A stretch of DNA of 64,000 bases from Tretioscincus oriximinensis (GCA_022410635.1 JAJVDF010000212.1:1503330-1567329); one strand, 5' to 3'; shown: positions 46,531-60,102, counted from the first letter of the stretch. A program made the numbers and translations. The notes: generated from the sequence alone by a model not told the origin.

Positions 46531-47149
46531 TTCTTCAACTCTAAAAGACTGTACAGCTAGTCTTTCTGTTTGTGCAGCAAAATGATGGTGTGACGTTATT
46601 TATATTGGAAATGTTTTAGTGCTTTTTTTGCACTTAACTTTGGTTGATTGTGTGATTTATGGGGCACCGGGCCCTCTTGCTAATATGCTGCACTTAAAAC
46701 AGCAGCCTAGTTTTGTTTACCAGCAAAAGCCTATTTAAAAAGTTCTAGCGACCATGAAGCAGTGTCAAAGGCATGTACATCTTTGTTCTGGTTTACCAGG
46801 GGGACCCATTTTGGTGATGCAAGAAAAGCTGCACTGTTGAAATGGAGGCTCTGAAGCCAAGAACTGGCTTTGGAGCTTACAGAAGTTAAACTGGACCCCC
46901 TGCCCAAAGGCAGGCAGTCGTAATCCAGGACATGTGGAGGTCTCTTGGGTCTTGGTTAGAAGACAATAGAAAAAAGTGTTTAGCATGTCCTAGAGATATT
47001 AGCATGGCGACCAGGTGCTCCAGNCTTTGAATATTTCAGTGCTGTTTAAATGAAGATTCTTCAAATGAGTTTTGTTTGAGGACTGGCAAGTACCATTATC
47101 TGCCCTTACAAAGTCTTGCTATGCTCAGGCTGGGTCATAATATTGTTGA

Positions 47150-47515
47150 TATTAGCATACAAAGCCCTAAATGGTTTGGGCCTTGGCCCAAGGAGGATTT
47201 CAAGGAGTAAAGCCTTCTGGTAGTTCCTCCCCTTTCAGAGATACAAGGTGTATGGGCATGTAGGAGGGCCTTCTCTGTGGTGGCCCCCACAATCTGGAAC
47301 AGCCTCTCTAGAAACTCGCCAGGGAGCTACATTCTATATCTTTTGATGCCTGGTGAACACATACCTCTTCACCCAGGCTTTTGACTCTCTTCATTTGTTC
47401 TTCCAGGCAGGAAGGGAGGGGATGGCTCTTTATACATTTTACTAATGTGTTTTTTTGTGTTGCTTTTAATCTTTTGTTACCCACTTTGGGTAAAGGGCGG
47501 GATATAAATTCCTAA
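47150..47515 (+). mobile_element. L2/CR1-like LINE 3' end in intron 2
   Basis: The run acaaagccctaaatggtttg, then gagggccttctctgtggtgg, cccccacaatctggaacag, ttcacccaggcttt and aagggcgggatataaattcc are the ORF2 C-terminus and 3' tail. The frame is lost. Confidence 0.8.
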
Positions 47516-47586
47516 ATTAATAACAAAGTCACTGCAAAAACAGAAAAAATGAATTAGCTAAAACAAACAGTGCTTGCTTTGGGAGA

Positions 47587-47665
47587 GGACCCATCATTTA
47601 TTTATATACTNGTTTTATATTTATTTATCCTGCTCTATAGCCAAAGGTTTTGGGACTGTTCAAAA
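47587..47665 (-). repeat. SINE tail fragment
   Basis: The run atttatttatcctgctctat, agccaaaggttttgggac resembles the reversed tail side of the SINE at 2525. Confidence 0.5.
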
Positions 47666-48517
47666 TACAATGGTTATAAAAATATCCTTCCTCTTACACT
47701 TCAGTGGGGTCAAAGTCTCAGTTCTTTCTGGAGGGTAGAGGATTGCTACTGAATTTTTCCTACACCCCCCCCCCCCCTTGCATGTTTCTTCAAATCCTTC
47801 TGTCCTTTTTTCTTTCAGACTCTGATTTCTCTGATACTGTTATTTAAAAAGGAGGGCATATCTAAAGAACATTTGGATTTCTCCAGGAAGGGGTTCTTCT
47901 TCTTGAGATTTGGGGGAGCTATTGGCGTGCAATGAAAAAAGGCATTGTAAATAGCAAAAGGCTGCTGAGATATGTTTGCCCTAAAATAGATTCTGTTTAA
48001 AAGTAGGCAGAATAATTGCAAGAATTATTACATTAATGTTACAAAGTATGTCAAGAACATCTACACGTTTTTTAAAACAAAAATGNTGAAAAAGCACATT
48101 GCGGATTTCTCCTTGGGCTAGAATGTATATCTTCTGTGCAGATGAGATGTAGATTTTTGTTGCACTTCCGACTATGGTTTTCTGGAGTGATTCCTTGGAT
48201 TTCTGGAGTTTTCAGGTCTCCACAACTGCTTTTGCTGTGGTGCAATGATCTAATATTCTAGCTTGTCAATGGACTTGTCATGAAGAATTGGTTTTATGCA
48301 GTCTTTTGCCCACATGGACTTCACTTGCTGGGTTTTTTTTTGGTTTTGTTGTTTTTACAAAACAACATGAAAACACTTGGTTTGTGGTAACAAAATAGAA
48401 CTGGATTTTCATGACTGTTCTTCATTAAGATATTGAAAAAGCGGTCTTAATCTACAGTCAAAGTTGAGCTACTGCATTTGGAGCAACCAAATACTATGTT
48501 TTCATTTAGCACGTGAA

Positions 48518-48950
48518 TAGGGGTGCCATATTTTGGCAGCCCAAAACCGGGACGGGGTGGTTGGGGGTGCACACCCACATGCACACGCATGCTTGTGAGA
48601 CAGAACAGAGCTGCACAAAAGCTCTGTTCTGTCAAAACCCCAAGCGTTTTTCCTCTGCTGGAGGCGAGTTGGTGTGCTTTGCCTGACAGCGAGTGCAAAA
48701 CCTCGCCTCCAGCAGAGGATCAACTACGGCACGCTCCGAGGTTCCTTCCAGGACCCTGGAAAGCATTGCCGGGCTGCAGCCATCAACCCTGACGGCTCCT
48801 TTGCCTTTAAAATCCTGGATTTTTTACAGTCCTTGATGCAGCATCGGGAAATGTAAAAATCCGGGATTTTCTCTTAAAACCCGGAGGGGAGTATATTTTA
48901 GTCCCCAAAGCCAGGATTGACCCGCCTTCCCGGGACGTATAGCAACCTTA
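48518..48950. mobile_element. hAT element, nonautonomous, with 8-bp target duplication and internal hairpins
   Basis: The flanks at 48510-48517 and 48951-48958 are both CACGTGAA. The ends TAGGGGTGCCAT and (reversed right) TAAGGTTGCTAT are inverted repeats, followed by cccgggac-type blocks. The interior holds two further inverted repeats: cagaacagagct with agctctgttctg (about 48602-48630), and ctctgctggaggcgag with its complement (about 48653-48718). No transposase is encoded. Confidence 0.85.
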
Positions 48951-48958
48951 CACGTGAA

Positions 48959-51900
48959 GAGCCATTGGAAAGATTGTGATACATAATGGATAGGAGCATA
49001 TCCTTTCTATGTAAGGGTGAGGTGCCAGTCTTCCTGAAGTTGTTGGCCAAGCAAACACTCAGGGGCTCTTGGAGTCTTTGGTTATTGTTCTGTCCTTTGG
49101 GCTCCTATTTGGGAGTTTGCAAGACAGTCACAATGACGCTCCTAAAGCAGCTTCTGAATATTAAATTCTGAAGTGCAACAGGAGGTACAGTTTTATTCCT
49201 GTCTGAAGAAAGTAATTTTCCTGGCTTCCAGTGGAGCTTGGGAGAGACTTAAAAATGTTTTTTTCAAAAACAAAACTAAAGCTTTTTCTAGTGCCCTTTA
49301 CCCAATCTGAATTCTTTGTGCATGTCGTCATAGTGATAAATGTAAGGCAAATATGTATACCTAAATTACATTTTTATTTTTCAGAAGCTTTCTCTTGTTA
49401 TAATTCTGTATTCAGAACTAACTGTACTGTATTTCAACTCACTATTTCTTTTCTGAAAAGAGCAGGAATGGAGATTGATAAATTTAAAAACTTTTAGGGA
49501 ATTTTCAGAATAATTCCAAGACTCCACAAGACAGAATCCTGGCCCTGGAGGACAGGAGGAGGCTCATCCCACTGGAGTATTTATAGAATGAGAGCTGAAT
49601 TACTAGAATAGCCCTATTGGAAGTTTTCATGGGTGTAACTTGGTACTGATGTGAAGCTCTAAGGATAGGTATACAGAAGATGCTTATACTGCCTGTGAAC
49701 TTTATTCACTGCTTGGTTGCGTTATATTTGCTCACTGGCCTAGAAGTTGTGTAGCCACAGGAGATGGCTGTGACTTTCCTCTAAGCAAACCTGCTTTTAG
49801 AATCCTTGGCATACACTAAATTAAAGCTAAGAAAATGGGTGTGTTAAGGCTGGGTTGTTCTGGTGTCAATGACATACCTTGTTTGTCAAGAGGCAACACT
49901 GCCCATTCCAAGAACAGGGCACAAACTGTATTAGTTGCTACTCTGGCTCAACAGAAACACTGTATTTTAATATCCTTTGATTATAAGGTCCTGCCTTTAT
50001 AACCGAGTCAAAATTCACTTAAGAGTTCCTTTCGTATTCAAGTATCTGTTCTGTCTAAATTCTAAAGTAAAATGTTCTTGCCCTTCTTGGCTACAAATAC
50101 CACACAGGCCACACGTAATTTTTGCCACTAAAAATCTAACCATTTTAGGCTTACCGCTCAGAGATACCCGTTAAGTGGCCATTAGAATACTGTATGTTCA
50201 GGTAACCACTTTTTTACCGATTTTTCATTGTTTGCCAGCTGATATCCCACTGTATCAGACAAAATAATGCTGTTGTATCTTGCATTGCTCAGCACGTCCT
50301 TTTCTACAGCAGCAGAAAGAAGTGAATTTATTTATATCTTTTGACCTGGATGGTCATGGTCATCAGAATATTGATGGCACATCGTGGCAAATCTCCTGAT
50401 GAATGTTTTTAGTGATCTAATATAAATATTTTAAAGCATGGGACATAATTGATCGTTGGAAAACATTAGTTTTTAAAGTGTCCAACAGAAACATCCCATA
50501 TCTGCTCTCTGGTATTTGCCAGAGCGAGTGAGATCATCACAATGCAGGGCTTCCAGCTNCTAAAGTCCGTAGACTTTTCAGAAAAGTCTACAGAGAGATC
50601 AAAGAGAGCTTCAAAGTTGTTCTCCCATNTATCTGATCTAGTAAAGATCATTAGATTGGACAAACCAGGGCAATTTCAGCACTACTATCAGGTTTGGAAA
50701 AAAGATTGAAATTGGTCGAGACAGCAAGATCTTAACAGGTACAGATACAAATACCCTTCCTCTATTGAATTAAGAGAAGCAGTCCTTTCTCTTGAATCAT
50801 CAGCATGCTTTCCATATGTAGCTGGATGTCCATGCCTGTTGAGTGCAGTAAGGGATCCCCAGGTGTTTTTGCTGAGGGTTTCTGCCCCACCCCACAGAAA
50901 AACTAGCTGTGATTTTGAGATTGGAGATAGAAGTTTCCTCTAAATCCTCCTCCCAAGCCAAGAGGTGGGTGAGATAATCTCCATCCTCCAATATCAAAAT
51001 TGGATCCAGCATAGCTGTGGTGGGAGCATCTTGCACTAAAGAACTTTGCACTCCCAGTCTTTGCATCACCCAGCATAGAATACTAAGATGTGCTTTGGAT
51101 TTCTCAGTGATGTCAAAGACACTTAGGAGTAGCTGTGCTGAGGGTCCCACTCATCTCAACAAATCACTAACTGTACTAACTCTAAAATCCCCTACTCCTC
51201 CAATTATTCAAGAATGCCTTAAATCTTCAAGGCACTTGAAGATTTTAATATTTTCTGTCACCCTATTTGTGGCTGTTGCCACTTTCATCTCACACTTCAC
51301 TAGCAAATCTTTGTCAGGGGGTTTAATAGCGGCTCCCTTTCAGTAGATCCGTACCAGCTGACTCTGTAGCAAAACCAGATTAAGTACAGGAGCAGCTTAT
51401 GTGAAATGGAGATTTGATATATTTAGCAGATCAGAACAGTCCTGTGGTTGCCATGGAGGCAATGAAAATATGAGGTGGATTCACCCCAGCATGATATTGA
51501 AATATTACAGAGCACTGGTGCAGTAGTTCACTAGCAATGTCCAATCCCTTGGACAATACCTTGGTTGTGAGTCTGTCTGAAAAAGAGGAACATAAACCCT
51601 AACATGAATTGGATGTTTCCAGGAATCGGGAATGGGTTTTTTAACTTAGCTTTGGGGTACAGGGATGTATAGTGCAAGAAGAAAAAAGCAATTTGGGTTA
51701 AGAAAGTTGTCTTGTGGAAGAATAGGAATATAGAGTTGGGATGATGAAGAAGGGGATGGGGAATTAGGGAAACCTGCAAAAGATAACATTGGAGAGCTTT
51801 TAAAATAGCATTTGATATAGGCTTGATAGAGTGAAGATTAAAAAAACATACAGCAGAGTGATGGTTTTGATCAGAGGATTGAGAAGAAAGAGGGAAGCTT

Positions 51901-51982
51901 AAATGGATCACATCAAGTAAGATATTCCAGGACTTGGCTTGGTTTTTCTCTAATGCTCTTTGATTTCCTTCTGGGTCCACAG
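48959..51982 (+). other. HRAS intron 2, 3' part; nothing recognised
   Basis: No named repeat or exon was recognised. An A/G-rich stretch at about 51660-51960 precedes the acceptor of exon 2. Confidence 0.5.
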
Positions 51983-52161
51983 GATTCCTACAGAAAGCAA
52001 GTAGTCATTGATGGGGAGACTTGTTTGCTAGACATCTTGGACACGGCCGGCCAAGAGGAATACAGTGCCATGAGAGACCAATACATGCGAACAGGAGAGG
52101 GCTTCCTTTGTGTCTTTGCTATTAACAACACAAAGTCATTTGAAGATATTCATCAATACAG
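51983..52161 (+). CDS. HRAS: HRAS coding exon 2 (residues 38-97): switch I end, switch II
   Basis: This exon is 179 nt, as in vertebrate RAS genes, with acceptor ccacag and donor ACAG|GTTAGT. It starts with DSYRKQV, completing the effector loop, and contains [11 protein letters not shown] (residues 57-67). Asp57 contacts Mg2+ and the catalytic Gln61 is wild type. It continues through [20 protein letters not shown]. Gln95 (the Q in HQY) is the HRAS-type residue; KRAS has His and NRAS has Leu here (established). The last two bases, AG, join the first G of the next exon to form Arg97. A long open frame also runs upstream from 51953 into intron; that part is not coding. Confidence 0.98.
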
Positions 52162-52530
52162 GTTAGTAGACACACAAGTCCTTGTGAAGAGTGATGTTAA
52201 ATCACCTTCTTGCTTAAAATGGTGACTTGGGGGACAGGAATGTATAGTGCATGAAGGACAAAGCAGTTTCCCCAGAGCTTTTTGAAGGTTGTCCCAAATC
52301 CCATCATATGAGTGTTCCCTCAGGCTAAGCATTTGCCTGATCTCCAACTGAACAAATATTGGTGGATTAGGATACAGTGCTGAGTAACTTAATGATGAAG
52401 AAAAAGAGGAGAAATGATGGGGATTAATTATTTTCTTCTCGCCTGTGGATTTGATAACAGAAGGGATTCTGTGTTGTAGCATGAGATGAATGTGGGAGAG
52501 AGGATATCGGGTATGATACTCTATGCCTCT

Positions 52531-52601
52531 AAAGTATTTATTTATTCATTCATTCTTATACCCCACCTCATACCTGAAGGTCTCAGGGTGACCAACAGTA
52601 A
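52531..52601 (-). repeat. SINE tail fragment in intron 3
   Basis: The run ttatttattcattcattctt, ataccccacctcatacctga, aggtctcagggtgaccaac is the reversed 3' part of the Sauria-type SINE. Confidence 0.6.
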
Positions 52602-54057
52602 AAACAACAGTACCAAATTAGCACTTTAAAATAGTAGCAAAACAATATCTGAAGGTGGAAAGAAAAACAGCATTTCTTCAACCAAAGGCAGTCTCCTGAA
52701 TAGTTAATATCAATACCCTGAATGATCTTGGAAGCAAATTTTATTTGCATGTCTCTTATCACCTAATACCCCAAAGTTTTCTCAGGGCAGTTAACAATAA
52801 TTTTTTTAACATATTAGAACCACAGTTGTTTTAGAACTGGAATGAGGTACTGAAGGATTTGATAATATACAGCTGAGCTGTTGCTATTGACTCTTTCACT
52901 GGATGCATCTGGTATCCTAAGTACACCTGAAAGTAGTACTGAAATGTGGTTTTATAAATTTTGTTTTACTTTAAGCTCCAGCTGCGTGTTTTTAGTTTTT
53001 CAGCTCTTTCACACTAGTACCTGGTCAGCAGTTCCTTCAAAAGGAATTGTTGCAGTCTGTTCCAGACCCTACACCACCTTCACGGGCCGTTCCATGTAGA
53101 ATGTCTTACAGCAGTTCAACCCGGGAGTTGTCATGGCTTGGATCACTGTCATGAATCTTAACATGGCATAAATTCTATTAATGAGTCCTCATGTGCAGCC
53201 CCATGATCAATTTATAGGGCTTGAAGACTTGGGTTGGCCCATTGACATTAACCTCAGTGTGGATGCTGAAATCTCCTCAGATTCAGTGTCTGTCAGCATA
53301 TTGTGCTCTTTTGTCTATTCCCTTTACCTTCTTTTTCCTATTTCCTGGGAAGATATACACCGTATAGTGATCTACATTTGTCCCATATGCACAGCTGGTA
53401 AAAACATAAATTTCTCTTGTTTGATGCAAGCCAGATATTTCCCACAGTGGGATTTGTCTTGGCTTGCAGTGGTACACTATGTCTCCCATCTGATCTGACC
53501 TCTGCGATTTTTCACCCTGTTTGCATTTTTGGTTTTGGGGAAACTGAACCATAGTATTATAGAAGGTAACTTGTTTGTTTACTTCTATGATGGTGAAGTA
53601 AGGAAGGTTATATTTAAACAGCCATTAATCTTTCAGTCTTTGCCTTCTACTATGCGTATATTTGCAAAAAACTGAAATAAATNCTGTGGTAAAATGGAAT
53701 TATGTAAACCATACTTCCCTTGAGATGCCAGTTTCTTTCTCTGGAAGTGGAAATGGGCTTCAAGCCTGGTGATACTGAACTAACTAGCTTAATGACTTTG
53801 TGTGAATAGTGTAGGCTCAACCACATTTTCAGGAGTATTTTGGACTGGAAATCTTGGAGCTACTAGCCTTAAAATATTTTAGAAGTACAAGACAAAATTG
53901 TAATTATAATGTTCTTTATTAAATTATCAGGCAAGGATAATTTCTCTTCATTCTCTTTGTTTATGCTATTAAAAATCAAGTCCAATGCTGCTTCACCTGG
54001 GTACAAATAAAGATATGTTTCCTTCCCTGTATTTCCCATTTCTCTTTTCTCTCTTGA

Positions 54058-54267
<210 letters not shown>

Positions 54268-54308
54268 TAGTGTATTTTTTATTAAAGGAATAATTCTGGT
54301 GCGCCCAG

Positions 54309-54366
54309 GCTTACTGTCTTAGTATATTCTTTATAAATTTATAAAGAATATACTAAGACAGTAAGC
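54309..54366. repeat. Perfect 58-bp palindrome in intron 4
   Basis: Bases 54309-54337 are the exact reverse complement of 54338-54366, with no spacer. The centre is ttataaatttataa. It matches no repeat family seen elsewhere in the window. Confidence 0.95.
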
Positions 54367-55501
54367 ATGGAGGTTCTTTGGTGGATTTCTCTCAAGCTTT
54401 GTCAGGGTGAAATAGATGAAGATTTCTATTCTCGCTCTTCAACCCTTGTTCTGATTTTCCCAAACTAAAGAAATGTGGTACTGTAGTCATAGGACTGAAA
54501 CATAGTTTTCAACATGTGGTCTGTGAGTTGGGTGCTTTTCCTAAGACTTTCTGTGCTTATTGTGGTTCAGTTGTACTTAAGTGAATCCTGAAAGGGAGGC
54601 TGTTAGCCTTCCTTTTCCATTGAAAGAGGACCAAAGAGGTTGCAAAACCTTGTTTCTAAGTAAGGCAGTGCTGGGATCGGCAAGGAACTTAGCAGTTCAA
54701 GTAAGCTTTTTTGTGTTGTTACCATTGTTAGTTTTTTATTGTTACACAAGGCTACCTTTTCATTGAATGCTCAAAGTGGCTTACAAGCAATTTGCAAAGA
54801 GATTATTAAGCAAGAAAATGATTAAATCATAATATATGATATAAAATGTAAATTAAAAATATACATTTAAATGTACATGCAAATAAAAGAAAAAGATGAA
54901 ATGCAAACACATATCAAAACATCATTGTACCTGCTTAACACTAGAAATTTTCAGGCCTGGTGCTGGACAGCTTTGTTATTTTATGTGTAGGTGAGAGACA
55001 GAAGTCAGGGAAGNAATGCAAACTGAGTAAGCAAATGGCTCCCAACTGGAAACACTGAGTAGGTCACAGCTCACTGGAATTTTTGGCCCAGACTGTTCTT
55101 TGATGTAGAGACTTCACCTGCAGGAAGGTAGAATCAAAGACCAGGAAGAGATGTAGGCAACTATTCTATGAAGAAACTGAGATATGGTGTGCGTAGGGCA
55201 CAGACACAACTAATAGCTGTTCTCCATCACCTTTGATCAAAATGAAGCAGCATTCTGATCATTGGATTGGTACACAGTCCATACTAGGCTTCTTCTATTG
55301 GGTTACAGACATATGGCCTGTGAAGATCTTTGCTTGGATTGTAGAAGGATATCTTAAATTTTATGAATCTTTTAAATCTAACACTTGATTTTTCAAAGGC
55401 CTCATCTCTCTTAAAAANTGAGTTTCTTTGCTATGGTTACTATATTAACTGTTTATTCCTGGCCCTTCTTAGCAGCAGTAGCAGCTGAACTGAAGCATTG
55501 A

Positions 55502-55663
<162 letters not shown>

Positions 55664-55829
55664 CTAAGGTAAGTCAGTGCAGACACAAGGGGTCTCGTTC
55701 TAAGCTGCAAGTTGAGTGTTCGAACCGATCTTTTCACTTCATAAATAGATGTAAGGCATAAAACGATGAGAATGAAAAGTTCTTGAATTTGTCTGTGGTG
55801 TTTTCTTAGTTGTGGTGTCACCTTCAGCA

Positions 55830-56035
55830 GTTGAAGGAATGTGAAAGTCTTTTCATCAGTAGCCTCCGAATTATGGAATAGTCTTGGACATGTCTACCAG
55901 GTACCATTTATACATTCAGGAAACTGGTGAACGGAACAGTTTTCCCTTTCCTGTTACAGCTTTTGGTGGGTTCTTTTTAAATCTTGTTTTATTATTGTTT
56001 TTACTGCAACCTGCCCTGAAACTTTTTGGTTTAGG
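55830..56035 (+). mobile_element. L2/CR1-like LINE 3' end in the 3' UTR intron
   Basis: The run cagtagcctccgaattatgg, aatagtcttggac is a degraded ORF2 C-terminus, followed by an attattgtttttactgcaac ctgccctgaaac tail like that at 14605. Confidence 0.6.
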
Positions 56036-56040
56036 NCTAG

Positions 56041-56345
56041 ATAAAGAAGAACTGGGTTCTTATCCCCACTTTTCTCACCTTTCAAAGGGACTCAAAGCGG
56101 CTTACAAGGGTATTTTTGCCCGAAAGATTACATTCTATCTTCCNCACCAGGTTGTGGTGGTTCCCATGTATCTATTTGCATTCGGTTTCAATTTCTTGCA
56201 ATTCATGCTTTCGAATAGCTGGGTTGGCTAGAGCTACAGGCAAATGGAAGGTGCTCACCCTCCCCACGTCCCACACAGGGCTTCGAAACCTCATCTCCCA
56301 GACGAAAGACGAATTCCTAAGCGACTGAGCTATCCGTGCCTGTAT
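56041..56345 (-). mobile_element. tRNA-derived SINE, family S2, near full length
   Basis: The minus strand begins ggcacggatagctcagtcgc (A-box-like, clearly tRNA-derived). It has ggtttcgaagccctgtgtgg (B-box-like) and agctattcgaaagcatgaat, and ends ttgtaagccgctttgagtcc ... agaacccagttcttc. This is the best copy of the family. Confidence 0.85.
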
Positions 56346-58574
56346 TTAAAGACACAAACAAACAAATAATAGACTTCTTAGTAGTAGTTCCTTTGGCAGA
56401 TTGTGAACCTGATGTCCCTTAAGCATTTTACAAAGTAAAATTCAGAATGAAACAGAATATAAGTGGCTTGATTTTAAAGCAGGTAAAAATGAATTCCTCT
56501 TTATTCATTTGACTTTTTATAAAGGATGTTGGGTAAGTCCAGGTTTGGGGCATCTCATCTGTTATGCAAGTCAGGAGTTATCAGTGTGGTATATAAGGAT
56601 GGACAGTACTTATGAATGCTTCTTTGGCCCCCAGAGTGCTTCTGTCTACTGACACGTCTTGAGGGGAGACTATTCTGTAGTCTGCAAGCAAAAAAAATAA
56701 TCAGAGGAGATGGTATTCGAGAGATGGTTGCCCTGAAAATTCGAGAGATGCCCACCTCAAAACGTTGTTATTGAAAGGTTTTCAAATAGCACAAAGAGAC
56801 AATCTACAACATAGTTTTCACATCCTGTGCTAGTTCTTATAAGACAGTTTTGTGCAGCATAATTTTGCTTTTTCCTAAGTGGTATAGCGTGCTTCCCATT
56901 TGTTTCCAGAAAGTTTCCAGAAGTGCAGTAATGCACTTTGGCTGCTTTGTCATAGCACCACTTGGTAGGTTGACTGGGTCTCTGTGATTTCTCCAACCTC
57001 CAGGTTCCAGGGGTGATGATAGGCATAACGTGGTTTTGTGTTAGATCGGTGTGCATGTGTGTGTGTGTTATGGAACCCAAATCATAGCATTTTCAAGAAG
57101 TCGCTGTACTGCTGCCTTTTTTGTATCTTTGTGAGGTGTTGATTTCTGCTTTCCATGCAAATCCCAATAGAAGGGAGGCTCGGCTTATGTAAGTGGGGTT
57201 TGTATTTTGCTTGGACCTCTGTGGAATGCCGTTTCCTTTTTGCTTTTATAACTTTGCTTGGATTGTGGATTTTTATTGTCGATTAATTTTCACTCTTCGA
57301 AGTTTGCGTATCATATTATTAGCTGTTAGGTGGTATATGAATTTAATAAAACGTGTATGTTACAATGTTATATACTGGTGAAGTTTATTGTATAGAAGAT
57401 GCTGCCTGCATCTGGGCCCCTTGTCCGTTCAGAGATTAGGTCGTTGGTGTGCCTGGCTTAGCCCCTGTGACTTTGTTGCCGTGGGAGCCCTTTTCCCTTT
57501 TCACAACTATGAGGACAGAAGCATTGGAATTCAAAAACATCTGGCAGACAATGGCTTGGTTTTCCCCTTTAGTATTGGCTGACAGTGAACTTGTTGCTGT
57601 AACGTTACAAACATTTGTTTAGTGTTGCTTAAATACTGCAAAGTCCCGTTTGCAGGTATGAGGAAGGTGAAATGGGAAAAACGAAACTATCGAAGTACTT
57701 TGTAGAGCATGAGGTGGAGACAGAAGGAAGGGAAAGAATTCGGAATTGCTTTGTGACATGACACAAACTATTTCCTCTGCCTTCACATTATTACAAGCAG
57801 CAGCTTTCTGGAATGCTTTATAAATTTTTTCTCTTCACTCCACCCACAAATTGTGGCTAGAGAGAGAATGGAAGTCAAATAAATAGAACCAGGCCCAGTT
57901 CCTGAGCTGCACCTAAGGGCGACTATTGTTGTTAAAGGGGGCCTTCCAGATGTGCAAATGATCCAGATGTCTGAGAGTATTTCCTCTGGCCGGGGATGTG
58001 GGTGGGTGGTGGGCCGTTTCCTGTTCTCTAGCTGCTAAAAGAGCACAGAGGAATTCCCAAAGCCTTGTAAACTGCCTGCCCCGAGAGAGACGTGTGCAGG
58101 GGAAATTCAAGTGTTTGCCAAGTTATGTGTTCATTCTGACTTCCCATTCTTCACCTACACTGTGCGGAGAACGTCAAGCTGCAGCCCGCCTGAGGGTTCT
58201 ATTACTAGAAAACTGCCCAGGGAAGGAGTGTGATTTGGCAATACACTGGTAGGTGTGGCTTCAACTTTTTTGCAAAGAGGAAACGGGAACTGGTTCCCTA
58301 TAATCATCTGTAGCACAAATGAGATCCGGCTTTACATTTACATCTTCCTGACAAAGCAGCTTTCTCCATAAAGCTAAATTCTACAAGCAAGCATGCAGTC
58401 TGCAAGAGCATTTTGCACTTAGCAATATCATGCTTCTGTTAAGCTTGCGCAGTTAAAACATTTAACCTTGTTAGGTTAATCTGATATTTACCTTCATCTG
58501 GTTGTCCTCTAAATGTCCTTCCACATTTATTTGAGTGGCTGCGACCTAAATGTATTTGAAGAGGGTAGGTAAGA
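56346..58574 (+). other. 3' UTR intron of HRAS, low-repeat stretch
   Basis: No repeat families were recognised. It contains a short GT run (about 57054-57068) and the AATAAA at 57345. Confidence 0.5.
57345..57350 (+). promoter_or_regulatory. Possible alternative polyadenylation signal AATAAA
   Basis: A canonical AATAAA is followed at once by GT-rich sequence (acgtgtatgtta). It lies 1.7 kb after the HRAS stop, in the proposed 3' UTR intron. If that intron is retained, it could end a shorter transcript. Such hexamers are also common by chance in AT-rich DNA. Confidence 0.25.
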
Positions 58575-58640
58575 CTGGTGCAGTCGTTAAGGAGAGGGTC
58601 CCTCATCCGAGATGTCGGGTTTTGAGGCCCTGAAGGTCTC
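58575..58640 (+). repeat. S2-like SINE head fragment
   Basis: The run gactggtgcagtcgttaagg, agagggtccctcatccgaga, tgtcgggttttgaggccctg resembles a tRNA-like SINE head with a B-box-like gggttttgaggcc. No body follows. Confidence 0.5.
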
Positions 58641-59139
58641 TCAATGGGTCACAATAAAATCCCTATTAATTGAGGAAAAGATCCCAGCTTCCTGTCTCTT
58701 CTTATTCCCTTCAGACACAATTGTTCATAACTTCCTGGTGACACTTGGAAGAGGAAAGTGGTTGTCGCTAGGAGTAAGATGCCAGGCCTGCTGCCTTCTC
58801 CAGTCCTTGCCTTCAGGATCATGCAGTATTAGCATAGAAACATCTGCTGGTTTCTTAAATCCAGATGTTATGTTGGCTATTATGCGTACCATGCCTTGCA
58901 TTTGTAGGGCTTCTAAAGTAAATAATAATTGCCCAAGTGCCAATATGTTCATCTTGATCTCCTGAATTCTAAATGCAGGCCAATATATTGAAAGGCCTCC
59001 TGTTCTAGCACTTCCCTAGAAGAAGCCTATGAGAGGCTTAAATGGCAACAGTGACTAAGGGTCAACCTTGGCTTATGAGGCAATTCCTTGGTAGAGATCT
59101 CAAGGTTCCTCTGAACCATTCTCAAGTGAACTCAACAGC

Positions 59140-59345
59140 TAGAATTCTAATGTTGGCACACACAACCGTGAACAACTTGGTCCCAAAATATCTGACGGCT
59201 GCTAGGATTGGGCTTTGCTTTCCCAGGGGGCACCCACCAAATGCAAACCCTTCAAGCGCATGGAGAATTTGCAGTTGCTTATCCAGGCATTCTGGATTAG
59301 ATTGGCTTGCTTTATTTTAACAGCCACCTTAGCACGCAAGTTGTT
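59140..59345 (+). mobile_element. L2/CR1-like LINE fragment
   Basis: The frame 59042-59320 contains TTVNNLVPKYLTAARIGLCF, similar to the NLCPKYLKG region of the copy at 14166. The continuation is degraded. Confidence 0.4.
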
Positions 59346-60102
59346 TTACACTGCCGGCAAATGATGGAGGTACTAATGTTCAGTATTGCCAGTGGCCTCC
59401 GATGATGAGCAGCTTACAAGAGGCAAGCATTTAATGGGATGGTAGGAAAGGGAATATAAAAGAGGGCAAATGAGTGCAGCTTCCTTGTCATTTCAGTTTC
59501 CTTGTTGAGACCTTATTGTGAAATTAATCATTTCTGTTTCATTTTAACATTTCCCCCTAATATTGCAGTTCTGTTGCTCACGAAACATGGGTTTTAGCTT
59601 CTAAGGGGTTTGCAGGTTATCTGCTAGGCTAATTTATGCACTCTTTCCTTACCACTACTACACCTGTGGCCTGTAAGAGGATTAACCATACTCAGTTTCT
59701 GTCTTCTAGTCAGGTAGAACCGTGCAGTAGTTTGCTTACATTGGTAGGCTGATTGGCACAGGCCAAAATCATTATAGATTTAGGTAAAGCAGACGGCTAA
59801 GATGGTAGATATGAAGTATCACAGCATCACTATGAGGTTTGTGAATGGTATTGCAGGCAGTTTTCNTCACCCAAATAACTCATTAGAAGTGAAGAGATTC
59901 CCCTGATGTGGGCTATTTGTGCACGTACTCTGGGCTGAATTCCCAGGGCACACACAGCCACTGTTTTTGTTACTGCCCTTGCCCTCTGCACCAGTTACAG
60001 TGGTTGTGGGACAGTGTACCCCAGGAAACAGTGCTATAGTAGCTGCTTTTCCCTGTGCTTTCAAAAACCATAGCATAACTTTTTTCATGCTGTCCTAGCT
60101 AT

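Noticed and set aside
51953..52225. 90-codon frame that starts before and ends after HRAS exon 2
   Set aside because: The ends are intronic; splice sites at 51982/51983 and 52161/52162 and RAS alignment set the real exon limits.
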